The notes beneath the pieces were generated by a model that searched no databases, was not told the origin of the DNA, and was given only the letters and a program-made list of their open reading frames with translations. Source: an uncultured Muribaculaceae bacterium (GTDB lineage: Bacteria; Bacteroidota; Bacteroidia; Bacteroidales; Muribaculaceae). From it: a stretch of DNA of 64,000 nt. Shown here piece by piece: positions 1 to 8,474 of the stretch (its first letter is position 1; the number at the start of each line of letters is the position of its first letter). The stretch is from assembly GCA_910583525.1 (NCBI GenBank), contig CAJTXL010000016.1, positions 11,048 through 75,047 on the forward strand, in the 5' to 3' direction. The position numbers were made by a program, and so were the translations under genes.

Positions 1-870
1 CTCGTCGCCGCAGCGTATAAGCCCCAGGAATATGAAGCCCCGGTAGTCTATGCCTTCTTTGATAAGGCCGTCGAGCGTAGGGCGGATGATGCGCTTGTCG
101 ACCTTGTCCATAAACTCGGTGTCGGCGATAGGGGGCGGACATACCGAACCCATTCCGCCGGTGTTCAGCCCGGTGTCGCCTTCGCCTATGCGTTTGTAAT
201 CTTTTGCCGGCGGAAGCACCAGATAACGGCCTTTGCCATCGGTGAGGACGAATACCGAACATTCGATGCCGCTGAGGAACTCCTCTATGACAACCTTTGC
301 CGAAGCCTGTCCGAATTGTCCGGCAAGCATCTCGCGCAGTGCATTTTTGGCTTCGTCAAGCTTGTCGATTATCAGCACGCCTTTGCCTGCGGCAAGGCCG
401 TCGGCTTTCAGGACATAGGGAGCCGCGAGCTTTTCGAGGAAAGCGTCGCCTTCGGCTATGTTTGCGTCGGTTACGGTGAGGTGCCGGGCCGTAGGTATAC
501 CATGGCGGCCCATGAACTCTTTTGCGAAGTCTTTCGACCCTTCGAGCGCCGCCCCTTTTGCACCGGGCCCTACAATAAGCAGTTTGCGGCCGTCGGCTTC
601 GGCGCGCTTTTCAAGAGCCTCGCGCAGTCCCAAAACAAGAGGGTCTTCGTTTCCGGCCACCACCAGGGCGATGTCGTGGTCGACGACGGCTTTATACACG
701 GCGTCGAAGTCGGTGGGCTTGAGCGGCAGGTTTGTGCCGTAGGCCTCTGTTCCGGCATTGCCCGGAGCTATGAAGAATTTGCCCATCAGCGGGCTTTGGC
801 TGAGTTTCCATGCTATTGCGGCTTCTCTGCCGCCGCTGCCCAAAAGCAGCACGTTTATACGGTCGGTCAT
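1..870 (-). CDS. purD: phosphoribosylamine--glycine ligase (GAR synthetase), 3' part outside window
   Basis: Second step of de novo purine synthesis: ATP-dependent joining of phosphoribosylamine and glycine in the cytoplasm. About 290 codons are visible of a family usually near 420-430, so the C-terminus lies beyond the left edge. Reading the minus strand gives the N-terminal motif NVLLLGSGGREAAIAWKL, then LLIVGPGAKGAALEGS, and the ATP-grasp signatures YVLKADGLAAGKGV and NTGGMGSVCPP, all diagnostic for PurD. The start ATG (870-868) overlaps the TGA of the upstream methyltransferase gene in an ATGA arrangement, so the two are probably translationally coupled. No unusual residue is seen in the visible part. 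Confidence 0.95.
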   Translation of the reverse strand, partial: MTDRINVLLLGSGGREAAIAWKLSQSPLMGKFFIAPGNAGTEAYGTNLPLKPTDFDAVYKAVVDHDIALVVAGNEDPLVLGLREALEKRAEADGRKLLIVGPGAKGAALEGSKDFAKEFMGRHGIPTARHLTVTDANIAEGDAFLEKLAAPYVLKADGLAAGKGVLIIDKLDEAKNALREMLAGQFGQASAKVVIEEFLSGIECSVFVLTDGKGRYLVLPPAKDYKRIGEGDTGLNTGGMGSVCPPPIADTEFMDKVDKRIIRPTLDGLIKEGIDYRGFIFLGLIRCGDE

Positions 871-2408
871 TGTTGGTCGGCGTTATTTGATTGATCGTTC
901 TGCTGGTCTTTTTTGCGTGTTCGCCACATGGGGCGGTTGAGCACGATTTCTTTGTCGGCCGGGATTGAAGGCTGACGTCCGAGGCGGTCGAGCCTCAGCG
1001 GACGTCGTTCTTTGGGCGCATCGGCATCGTGCTCTCCGTCGCGGCGGCGTTCGGGCCTGTCATCGTCGAAGCGGCGCTTGGGGGGGCGCTCGTCGAAATT
1101 GCGTCGGCGTGGGCGGTCTTCTTCGCGCCCTTTGCCGAAGGGTCTGCGTTCGCGACCGTCATCTTTACGGCGCTCCGGCCTGTCGTTTCGGCTGAAACGG
1201 TTGTTTTTAGGACGCTCTTCGCGGCGTTCTTCTTTGATTGCGCCGCCACGAGCACGGAAATCGGCCTTCTTGCCTTCGAAAATCACATATTCTCTCAGTT
1301 CACAGTCGAGGCCGCCGTTGTTCACGGCAAACTTCTGCGACGGCGCAAGCCCGATTTCATGGAAGTATACATCTTCGTAACCGATAATCCAGGCGTGGTA
1401 GCCCATGAAGACATGTTTCAAGGTTTTGCCTATGGTGTTGTACAGGGCGTTCATGTCGTCAGAGCCTATGCGTTTGCCGTAAGGCGGATTGGTGACGAGC
1501 ACCCCGGCAGGCTGCGGCGCCTCGCTCCATTGGGCTATGCTGCGGACGTCGAATGTAATATAGCGTTCTACGCCAGCGTTCTTGGCGTTTTCGCGTGCTA
1601 TGGCAATGGCACGCGGCGAAATGTCGGTAGCCGTGATGGACACCTCGACGGCGCGCTCGCCGCTGTCGTCGTTGTAAATCTCGTCTAAAAGTTCTGCGTT
1701 GAAGTCGGGCCAATTCTCGAAAGCGAAATGCTGGCGGTATACGCCGGGGTTGATGCCAGCGGCTATCATTGCGGCTTCGATGGCGAAAGTACCCGAGCCG
1801 CACATGGGGTCGACGAACGGTGTCTCGCCGCGCCAGCCTGTCATGAGGATGATGCCGGCGGCAAGCACTTCGTTGATTGGAGCTTCGGTCTGGGCGCGGC
1901 GCCAGCCACGTTTGTGAAGCGACTCGCCCGACGAATCGAGCGACAGAGTGACATTGCGGCCCGATATGTGCACATTGAACATTATGTCGGCACCGTCGAG
2001 GCGGACGCGCGGACGCTTGTCGTCGCCGAGATGGTCGCGGAACCAATCGACAATGCCGTCTTTGACACGATAGGTGACAAACTGCGAATGGCGGAACTCG
2101 TCGCTGAAAGCGACCGTATCGATGGCGAAGGTCTGGTTTACATCCATCAGCGTGCTCCAGTCGAACTCTTTTATTTTGCCGTAAAGCTCGTCAGGGTCTG
2201 AGGCTTCGAAGCTGTAGAAAGGTTTAAGTATTCTCAGTGCCGTACGGCAGCACATGTTGGCCTTGTAGAGCATTGCGAGGTCGCCCGTAAACGACACCAT
2301 GCGTTTGCCCGGCGTGACGTTGCCGGCGCCAAGTCCCCGCAGTTCTTCGGCCAGAACGTCTTCCAGGCCCTGGAAGGTCTTGGCCACCATTTCAAATTCG
2401 GTGTTCAT
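867..2408 (-). CDS. rlmL: THUMP-domain 23S rRNA (guanine-N2) methyltransferase, RlmL type
   Basis: A 513-aa class I SAM-dependent RNA methyltransferase that resembles the N-terminal (RlmL, m2G2445) half of enterobacterial RlmKL. A THUMP RNA-binding region covers roughly residues 45-165. The Rossmann methyltransferase follows, with the SAM motif DPMCGSGTFAIEAAM (near residue 200) and the catalytic N-P-P-Y in TNPPYGKRIG (near 310). The last ~130 residues are an Arg/Asp/Glu-rich disordered tail, probably an RNA-contact extension. I chose the ATG at 2408. The longer reading begins with TTG at 2432, which lies inside the -7 promoter box and so cannot be translated from that promoter. The gene overlaps purD by 4 bp; the functional link between them is only co-transcription. 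Confidence 0.9.
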   Translation of the reverse strand: MNTEFEMVAKTFQGLEDVLAEELRGLGAGNVTPGKRMVSFTGDLAMLYKANMCCRTALRILKPFYSFEASDPDELYGKIKEFDWSTLMDVNQTFAIDTVAFSDEFRHSQFVTYRVKDGIVDWFRDHLGDDKRPRVRLDGADIMFNVHISGRNVTLSLDSSGESLHKRGWRRAQTEAPINEVLAAGIILMTGWRGETPFVDPMCGSGTFAIEAAMIAAGINPGVYRQHFAFENWPDFNAELLDEIYNDDSGERAVEVSITATDISPRAIAIARENAKNAGVERYITFDVRSIAQWSEAPQPAGVLVTNPPYGKRIGSDDMNALYNTIGKTLKHVFMGYHAWIIGYEDVYFHEIGLAPSQKFAVNNGGLDCELREYVIFEGKKADFRARGGAIKEERREERPKNNRFSRNDRPERRKDDGRERRPFGKGREEDRPRRRNFDERPPKRRFDDDRPERRRDGEHDADAPKERRPLRLDRLGRQPSIPADKEIVLNRPMWRTRKKDQQNDQSNNADQQ

Positions 2409-2429
2409 AGAAGTCAATGTTTGCTGATG

Positions 2430-2437
2430 CAAAGATA
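2430..2437 (-). promoter_or_regulatory. Bacteroidota -7 box (TATCTTTG) for rlmL-purD
   Basis: On the minus strand TATCTTTG fits TAnnTTTG and lies about 22 nt ahead of the ATG at 2408. An upstream TTTGAC gives only a loose -33 match. Confidence 0.55.
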
Positions 2438-2492
2438 GTCAAAAATATGGAGATTTGACCGTAGCTCGTACAAACAAATGATAACAGCCGAC

Positions 2493-2511
2493 CGTTTTAT
2501 TATTTAAAACG
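2493..2511. promoter_or_regulatory. 7-bp inverted repeat just upstream of the small ORF at 2520
   Basis: CGTTTTA-N5-TAAAACG ends 8 nt before the start codon. It could be an operator or a weak hairpin in the leader. No regulator can be assigned. Confidence 0.3.
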
Positions 2512-2519
2512 ATAGCATT

Positions 2520-2756
2520 ATGGACGACAGATTGACTTACCAAGAAAAGAAGGAGCTTCCCGACAGCGTTTTCGGGCTTCCAGAACGCCGCGAATACCCC
2601 ATGCCTGACGCAGCACATGTGCGTGCCGCAGAGGCATATTTCCGTTACTGCCCTGAAGACCTCAAACCGAAGCTCGCACGGGCCATCCTTGCACGGGCCA
2701 AGGAGTTTGGAGTAGATGTTTCTTCGCCGACGGTATTGGATTATGCGGCACAATAA
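2520..2756 (+). CDS. small DUF6582-like protein of unknown function
   Basis: 78 aa, soluble, with no signal peptide or membrane segment. The core ELPDSVFGLPERREYPMPD followed by HVRAAEAYFRYCPEDLK resembles the short motif (LPDsaFalP.rr.YPi.d..H.rnAlar) common in phage-capsid-associated and stand-alone DUF6582 proteins. No phage genes lie nearby, so here it is a stand-alone cytosolic protein. It sits alone between the divergent rlmL promoter and the export operon. The family match is from memory of the motif; the function is unknown. Confidence 0.7.
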   Translation: MDDRLTYQEKKELPDSVFGLPERREYPMPDAAHVRAAEAYFRYCPEDLKPKLARAILARAKEFGVDVSSPTVLDYAAQ

Positions 2757-2773
2757 GTGATTCTATAAAAAAT

Positions 2774-2788
2774 TTACATGTGATGTAA
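2774..2788. promoter_or_regulatory. operator-like palindrome TTACAT-gtg-ATGTAA
   Basis: A perfect 6-bp inverted repeat with a 3-bp centre, 48 bp upstream of the ABC ATPase start. Its size and place fit a dimeric repressor site controlling the export operon. No cognate regulator is adjacent, so this is inference. Confidence 0.35.
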
Positions 2789-2836
2789 TAATCATGGGGG
2801 TTGGGGCGTCATATAATCAAAACGTCTACAATCTCG

Positions 2837-3508
2837 ATGATAATCACATTACGCAACGTCAACAAGACTTATCCGGGCATCGTGCCGCTTCATGTTCTCA
2901 AGGATATAAATCTTGAGATAGAGCGTGGCGAGCTGGTGTCTATAATGGGAGCCTCGGGTTCGGGAAAGTCTACCCTTCTCAATATTCTCGGCATACTCGA
3001 CAACTATGACAGCGGCGAGTATCTGCTCGACGGTGTCCTAATCCGCGACCTCGGCGAAAACCGCGCGGCATGGCTACGTAACCGTATGATAGGTTTCGTT
3101 TTCCAGTCGTTCAACCTCATAAACTATAAAAACGCGCTCGAAAATGTAGCTCTTCCGCTGTTCTACCAAGGGGTAGGGCGCCGCAAGCGCAACGCAATGG
3201 CAATGGAGCAGCTCGAGCGCATGGGCCTTGCAGACCGTGCCCACCATCTGCCCGGTGAACTGTCGGGCGGACAGAAACAGCGTGTGGCGATTGCACGCGC
3301 GTTGGTGACGAACCCGTCGATAATACTTGCCGATGAACCTACCGGGGCATTGGACTCGCATACGTCGAAAGAAGTAATGGATGTTTTCCGGCGGCTCAAT
3401 GCCGAGGGCATGACGATTGTAATCGTGACACACGACCCCGGTGTGGGAGCGGCCACAAACCGTATAATCCGTATCGTCGACGGACAAATCACTCCCGAGA
3501 ATGCTTGA
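2837..3508 (+). CDS. MacB/LolD-type ABC transporter ATPase
   Basis: A 223-aa nucleotide-binding subunit. Visible motifs are Walker A GASGSGKST, the signature LSGGQKQR, Walker B with IILADEPTGALD, and the H-loop VIVTHD. The ILADEPTGALD form is typical of the MacB/LolD/FtsE branch, which powers mechanotransmission-type permeases. I use the ATG at 2837 (MIITLRNVNKTYPG) because the family starts there; the 12 extra upstream codons are non-conserved. The gene overlaps the next one by 8 bp and opens a five-gene operon (ATPase, two permeases, adaptor, outer-membrane channel). The exported substrate cannot be read from the sequence. Confidence 0.93.
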   Translation: MIITLRNVNKTYPGIVPLHVLKDINLEIERGELVSIMGASGSGKSTLLNILGILDNYDSGEYLLDGVLIRDLGENRAAWLRNRMIGFVFQSFNLINYKNALENVALPLFYQGVGRRKRNAMAMEQLERMGLADRAHHLPGELSGGQKQRVAIARALVTNPSIILADEPTGALDSHTSKEVMDVFRRLNAEGMTIVIVTHDPGVGAATNRIIRIVDGQITPENA

Positions 3509-4718
3509 CCTACTCCGCGAAATAGCACAGACATTGCGCAACAACCGTCTGCGTACAATGCTGACGGGCATAGCGGTGGCATGGGGCATTTTCATGCTCA
3601 TAGTGCTGCTCGGAGCCGCCAGGGGCGTGGTGAACTCTTTCCACGCCAATGTCGACGAGAGTTCGGCCAACACCATAAACATATGGGGCGGTGTGACTTC
3701 GGAGCCTTATAAGGGCTACAAGGACGGCCGTTGGATACAGCTCAAGGGTGACGATGCCGGAGCGATTATGAAAGATAACGGCAATGTGAGTTCTGTTGCC
3801 GCATATGCCTCGGTAGATACGGCGAAAATCATCACGGCACGCGACTATCTCAACGACGGCTTCAGGGCCGTCTATCCTGAAGCCGCAAAATCGGGAAAAG
3901 TCGACATGGCCTACGGCCGGTTTATAAATTACCGTGACATAAGCGAACAGCGGCGCGTGATGGTGCTCCATGAAAAAAACGCCCGTCTGCTTTTCGGCGA
4001 CGAAACTAAAGCCGTAGGCAACACGGTCAGCTCGATGGGGCTTGCATGGACAGTCGTGGGCGTTTACCGACACCGTTGGCGCTCGCAGAGCTATGCTCCA
4101 TACACCACCTATAAAGCCATAACGGGCAACAACGACAATGCCGAAGAACTTATGGTGACCGTCGAAGGCATGCGAACAGAAGCCGACGGCGAAAAAGCCG
4201 AAGCCGGCATATTTAAATCGCTTGCCCGGCAACACCAATTTTCGCCGACCGACAAAAACGCATTGTGGACGTGGAACAAATTCACGTCATATCTCCGCAA
4301 CGTGGCGGCATTCGGCTATCTCGACCTTGCCGTATGGGTGATAGGCATATTCACCCTTCTGTCGGGCATCGTAGGTGTGAGCAATATCATGTTCGTGTCG
4401 GTGCGAGAGCGCACGCACGAAATAGGCATCCGTCGCGCGATAGGAGCCAAACCGTCGGCGATACTCACTCAGGTTCTTGCCGAAAGTGTGGCTATCACGG
4501 CATTGTTCGGATATATAGGCATAGTGGCCGGAACGGCCATACTACAGCTTGTCGACATGATGATGGGCGACGTTGAGGGTTTCAAGAACCCCACGGTCGA
4601 CATTGCGATAGCGCAGAAGGTTACGGCTGCCCTTATTTTGTCCGGCGCCTTCGCCGGTCTGTTTCCGGCCTTGAAGGCAATTAAAGTTAAACCCGTAGAA
4701 GCACTCCGAGACGAATGA
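3501..4718 (+). CDS. MacB/FtsX-type ABC transporter permease, first copy
   Basis: 405 aa. An N-terminal membrane helix (about residues 19-40, AVAWGIFMLIVLLGAARGVV) is followed by a large periplasmic MacB_PCD-like domain (45-270). Three C-terminal helices form the FtsX domain, with VRERTHEIGIRRAIGAK as the conserved cytoplasmic loop that contacts the ATPase. The stop overlaps the start of the second permease (ATGA), so the two are probably made in equal amounts and could form a heterodimer. MacB itself is a fusion of ATPase and permease; here they are separate chains, as is common in this phylum. Confidence 0.92.
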   Translation: MLDLLREIAQTLRNNRLRTMLTGIAVAWGIFMLIVLLGAARGVVNSFHANVDESSANTINIWGGVTSEPYKGYKDGRWIQLKGDDAGAIMKDNGNVSSVAAYASVDTAKIITARDYLNDGFRAVYPEAAKSGKVDMAYGRFINYRDISEQRRVMVLHEKNARLLFGDETKAVGNTVSSMGLAWTVVGVYRHRWRSQSYAPYTTYKAITGNNDNAEELMVTVEGMRTEADGEKAEAGIFKSLARQHQFSPTDKNALWTWNKFTSYLRNVAAFGYLDLAVWVIGIFTLLSGIVGVSNIMFVSVRERTHEIGIRRAIGAKPSAILTQVLAESVAITALFGYIGIVAGTAILQLVDMMMGDVEGFKNPTVDIAIAQKVTAALILSGAFAGLFPALKAIKVKPVEALRDE

Positions 4719-5962
4719 AACCGGCTATATTCGACATCGAAAACTGGCGTGAGATAGTGGCTACGCTTGCACGCAACAAGACAAGGACCTTCCTAACGGC
4801 CTTCGGCATATTCTGGGGCACGGCGATGCTTGCGATGCTGTGGGGCGGTGCAAGGGGCTTCGAGGGAATGATGCGGCGCAACTTCGCCGGCCTTGCGACA
4901 AACCTCGGTGCTACTTACCCGGGCGTGCGTTCGGTGTCGTACAAAGGCTTCAATAAAGGCTCTCGTTGGAACATGACTGTACAAGACCTCGAAAAAATAC
5001 GGCGTCTCGCTCCGGCGATAGAGTTTTCGTCGGAAGTCAATTCACGCTATGCTACGGCGGCCTACGGTACAAAGACAAAGAACGGCAACGTTCTTGGGGT
5101 GGAAGGCGACTATGCCAAAATAATGACGCCGGTGCTTTCAGAAGGCCGTTTCATCAACGCTTCTGACGTAGCAGGCTCGCGTAAAGTCGTGGTAATAGGC
5201 CGTAACCGTGCCACCGACCTCTTCGGCGCGGAATCGCCTCTCGGAAAATATATAAGCCTTAACGGGATATATTTCCGCTGCATAGGCGTTGCCGGGCAAA
5301 TTTCGGAGGCAAGCATAGCCGGACGCATAGACGATAGTTTCATTCTGCCGTCCTCTACGATGAGAAGGGCATTTAATTGGGGCAACACCGTGGGCTTTCT
5401 CGTGTATACGGCGCCGCATGGCAAAAGCCCGGCGGACAACGAAGCCGTGATAAGGCGCATACTGTCGTCGGCACATTCGCTCCATCCCACCGATGAACGT
5501 GCGGTGGGTTTTATGGACGCATCAGAAATGTTCAGCACGATAGACGGCCTTTTCCTCGGCCTGACACTCTTGGCGTTTTTCGTCGGCTTAGGCTCGCTTA
5601 TGGCCGGCGTGATAGGAGTAGGCAATATAATGTGGATTATAGTGAAGGAGCGCACGCACGAGTTCGGCGTCCGTCGCGCCATAGGCGCGCGGCCTCTAGA
5701 CATCACCGTTCAGGTGCTGTCGGAAAGCGTTGTGCTGACCTTGGTGGCCGGAACCGCCGGGGTATGCTTTGCGGCCTTGGTGCTCGGAATCGCCGACAAG
5801 ATGACCGTCGACCCCGTACTCGGCAATGCCGGCTTTGAGCTGCCGTTCGCTACGGCAATAGGCATTGTGCTTACGTTCTTCGTCCTCGGCTCTGCCGCCG
5901 GAACACTTCCGGCAGCCAAGGCCATGCGCATAAAACCAATCGAAGCGATACGCGACAAGTAG
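4715..5962 (+). CDS. MacB/FtsX-type ABC transporter permease, second copy
   Basis: A 415-aa paralogue of the preceding permease with the same plan: N-terminal helix (TFLTAFGIFWGTAMLAMLWG), periplasmic domain, and FtsX C-terminal helices around VKERTHEFGVRRAIGAR. Both end in a near-identical tail (KAMRIKPIEAIRD here, KAIKVKPVEALRD there), which supports tandem duplication and a heterodimeric permease. Starts inside the stop of the first permease; 24 bp separate it from the adaptor gene. Confidence 0.92.
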   Translation: MKPAIFDIENWREIVATLARNKTRTFLTAFGIFWGTAMLAMLWGGARGFEGMMRRNFAGLATNLGATYPGVRSVSYKGFNKGSRWNMTVQDLEKIRRLAPAIEFSSEVNSRYATAAYGTKTKNGNVLGVEGDYAKIMTPVLSEGRFINASDVAGSRKVVVIGRNRATDLFGAESPLGKYISLNGIYFRCIGVAGQISEASIAGRIDDSFILPSSTMRRAFNWGNTVGFLVYTAPHGKSPADNEAVIRRILSSAHSLHPTDERAVGFMDASEMFSTIDGLFLGLTLLAFFVGLGSLMAGVIGVGNIMWIIVKERTHEFGVRRAIGARPLDITVQVLSESVVLTLVAGTAGVCFAALVLGIADKMTVDPVLGNAGFELPFATAIGIVLTFFVLGSAAGTLPAAKAMRIKPIEAIRDK

Positions 5963-5986
5963 AAAAACATATTATATGACATAGCA

Positions 5987-7084
5987 ATGAAAAAGGTATT
6001 CCGCATCATCATCTGGGTACTCGTGGCCGCAGTCTTTATCGGCACTTTCGTCTTCCTATACAATAATTCAAAGAGCAAGGAGACACTCTACGGCACGGTG
6101 AAGCCCGAAAAAGCGACGATAGAGCGCACGACAGTACTGACGGGTAAAATCGAGCCTCGCGACGAAATCGAGATAAAGCCTCAGATTTCAGGCATCATAA
6201 GCGAAATAGCGGTCGAGGCCGGAGACTTTGTCCGCGAAGGCGACGTAATAGCAAAGATAAAGGTCATTCCCGAAGCTTCTCAGCTGTCGTCGGCGCAGAG
6301 CCGCATAAACAATGCCGAGATAGAATTAGAAGACGCATCGGCCAAATACAAGCGCGACAAGGCACTTTACGAGAAAAAGGTGATTTCGCGCGAGGAATAC
6401 GAGACTTCGGAAAAAACATGGCAGAAAGCCCAAGAAGAACTCGACGCGGCACGCGACGCGTATAAAATTGTGAGCGAAGGCGTCTCGCAGTACAATGCCT
6501 CGCAAAGCAACACCCTGGTGCGTGCGACCATCACAGGCCTGGTGCTCGACGTGCCCGTAAAGGTAGGTTCGTCGGTGATACAGGCCAACACCATGAACGA
6601 CGGCACTACGATAGCCACGGTCGCCGACATGAACAAGCTCATTTTCAGGGGCAATGTCGACGAGACCGAAGTGGGGCTTTTGAAAGTTGGAATGCCGATG
6701 TCGATTTCAATAGGCGCGATGCCCGAAATGTCGCCCTCGGCCATCATCGAATACATTTCTCCGAAAGGCAATGACCAATCGGGAGCCAACTCTTTCGAAA
6801 TCAAAGCGGCACTCAACATCGACAACTCCGAAGGTCTTCGTTCTGGCTACAGCGCAAACGCAACAGTGTGCCTTGCGAAGGCTGAGGATGTGCTTTCGTT
6901 ACCCGAATCGGTAATAACATTCAACGGTGACAGCACATTCGTGTTCGTGCAGACCGACAGCCTGCCAAAGCCCGTCTATGAACAACGTCCGGTGACAACG
7001 GGCATGAGCGACGGCATCAAAATAGAAATAAAGGAGGGCATAGACTCCACCGCCATCGTCCGTGGCGCTCCGATAAACCAATAA
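5987..7084 (+). CDS. HlyD/MacA-family periplasmic adaptor of the ABC exporter
   Basis: A 365-aa membrane-fusion protein that bridges the inner-membrane permease and the outer-membrane channel. It has one N-terminal membrane anchor (IIIWVLVAAVFIGTFVFLY), a first lipoyl half (IEIKPQISGIISEIAVEAGDFVREGDVIAKI), and a helical hairpin at about residues 95-165 rich in Glu, Lys and Ala. The second lipoyl half contains ITGLVLDVPVKVGSSVI. A beta-barrel and C-terminal membrane-proximal domain end the chain. Its position between the permeases and the TolC-like gene fits a MacAB-TolC-type tripartite machine. Confidence 0.92.
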   Translation: MKKVFRIIIWVLVAAVFIGTFVFLYNNSKSKETLYGTVKPEKATIERTTVLTGKIEPRDEIEIKPQISGIISEIAVEAGDFVREGDVIAKIKVIPEASQLSSAQSRINNAEIELEDASAKYKRDKALYEKKVISREEYETSEKTWQKAQEELDAARDAYKIVSEGVSQYNASQSNTLVRATITGLVLDVPVKVGSSVIQANTMNDGTTIATVADMNKLIFRGNVDETEVGLLKVGMPMSISIGAMPEMSPSAIIEYISPKGNDQSGANSFEIKAALNIDNSEGLRSGYSANATVCLAKAEDVLSLPESVITFNGDSTFVFVQTDSLPKPVYEQRPVTTGMSDGIKIEIKEGIDSTAIVRGAPINQ

Positions 7085-7095
7085 GAGTCACTGAC

Positions 7096-8391
7096 ATGAA
7101 AGCAACATTGACATTGGCTTTGTGCCTTGCCGGGGCGTGTTTTGCCGCCGATGCCACCGTCTGGAGCCTCGACTCCTGTGTGGCCTATGCCATTGAGAAC
7201 AACATCGACGTGCGCCGCCAACGCCTCAACGCGATGCAGGGCGAACTCGAAGTGACGGAGGCCAAAGACCGTTTTCTACCCAATCTCAGCGGATATGCCT
7301 CACAGAGCTTCAATTTCGGCCGCGGACTTACCGCCGACAACACCTATGCCAACCGTAACACCTCGTCGTTCTCTGTCGGCGCGCAGCTGTCGCTGCCGCT
7401 CTTCCAGGGTCTTAGGGCGGTAAGGGGTCTGAAATATTCGCGCACAGCCCTGAGCGCCATGTTGGAGCGAGTAGAAGAGGCCAAAGACAACGTTACGCTG
7501 AACGTAATCAGCCAGTATCTACAGGCGTTATATGCGCGAGAGATACTGCAGGTTGCACGAATACAGCTCGACATCTCAAAGAATGAGATGGAGCGCCGCA
7601 ACGCTCTGCTCGAAGCCGGCAAAATAGCCGAACTCGACATATACGAGGCTCGCGCCCAAGTCAGCCGTGACGAACTGTCGGTTGTCAATGCGGCCAACGA
7701 CAGCACCGTAGCGCTACTCGACCTTGTGCAGATGCTGAACCTGACCGACGCCGATGGCTTCGACATCGAGCCGCTTGCCGACGGCATGATGCCGCTGCTC
7801 TCACCCGACGAGGTATTCGCAAACGCCATGCGCAACAACCACGGCATCAGGGCCGGCCGCATCGAGGCCGAAGCCGCCGAACATAATGTGCTTGTTGCAA
7901 GGTCGGGATATATCCCTACATTGTCGTTCAGCGCCGGCATAGGCACGAACTACTACAAGACATCGGGCTTCACCAACGAGGGCTTCGGCATGCAGATGCG
8001 CCACAACTTCGCCAAATCTATCGGCTTTTCGCTGTCGGTGCCGGTTTTCGACGCATTCTCGACACGCAACAGCGTGCGCCGGGCACGGCTTCAGCAGGCA
8101 AGCGTGGCATTGCAGCTCGACGACGCGCGCATGACACTGCATAAGGCAATCACGCAGGCATATACCCAGGCGCTCGGAGCACATAAAAAGCTCGACGCAT
8201 CCCGACAGACCGTAGAATCGACGGCGGCGGCGTTCGATGCCATGCAGGTAAAGTACGACAACGGGCGTGCCAACGCCACCGAGTACGAAAAAGCGAAGTC
8301 GGACTATGCCTCGGCGCTTGCCGAAGCCGTGCAAGCCAAGTACGAGGCAATACTGCGCACGCGCATACTCAATTTCTACAACAAGCAATAG
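7096..8391 (+). CDS. TolC-family outer-membrane efflux channel
   Basis: 431 aa with a signal peptide (MKATLTLALCLAGACFAADA, probable cut after A-A). Two outer-membrane-efflux (OEP) repeats follow: long amphipathic helices interrupted by strands such as LPNLSGYASQSFNFGRG and IPTLSFSAGIGTNYYKTSG. The end contains the usual NGRANATEYEKAKSDYA segment. It forms the outer-membrane exit duct of the operon, 11 bp after the adaptor gene. No clear terminator follows. Confidence 0.93.
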   Translation: MKATLTLALCLAGACFAADATVWSLDSCVAYAIENNIDVRRQRLNAMQGELEVTEAKDRFLPNLSGYASQSFNFGRGLTADNTYANRNTSSFSVGAQLSLPLFQGLRAVRGLKYSRTALSAMLERVEEAKDNVTLNVISQYLQALYAREILQVARIQLDISKNEMERRNALLEAGKIAELDIYEARAQVSRDELSVVNAANDSTVALLDLVQMLNLTDADGFDIEPLADGMMPLLSPDEVFANAMRNNHGIRAGRIEAEAAEHNVLVARSGYIPTLSFSAGIGTNYYKTSGFTNEGFGMQMRHNFAKSIGFSLSVPVFDAFSTRNSVRRARLQQASVALQLDDARMTLHKAITQAYTQALGAHKKLDASRQTVESTAAAFDAMQVKYDNGRANATEYEKAKSDYASALAEAVQAKYEAILRTRILNFYNKQ

Positions 8392-8443
8392 GGAGCTGTC
8401 TGTCTTTTCAATTTTTTAACATCGGAAAAAACTTCTAAAGTGT

Positions 8444-8451
8444 TATTTTTG
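8444..8451 (+). promoter_or_regulatory. -7 box (TATTTTTG) for dxs
   Basis: TATTTTTG matches TAnnTTTG, 23 nt upstream of the ATG at 8475. It overlaps the GTG/ATG at 8451-8456, so those earlier codons are unlikely to be the start. Confidence 0.55.
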
Positions 8452-8474
8452 TGATGAAAAAAGTTTCAAAAGAC

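Noticed and set aside
2430..2432. TTG start for rlmL
   Set aside because: It lies inside the -7 promoter box, so it would precede the transcript.
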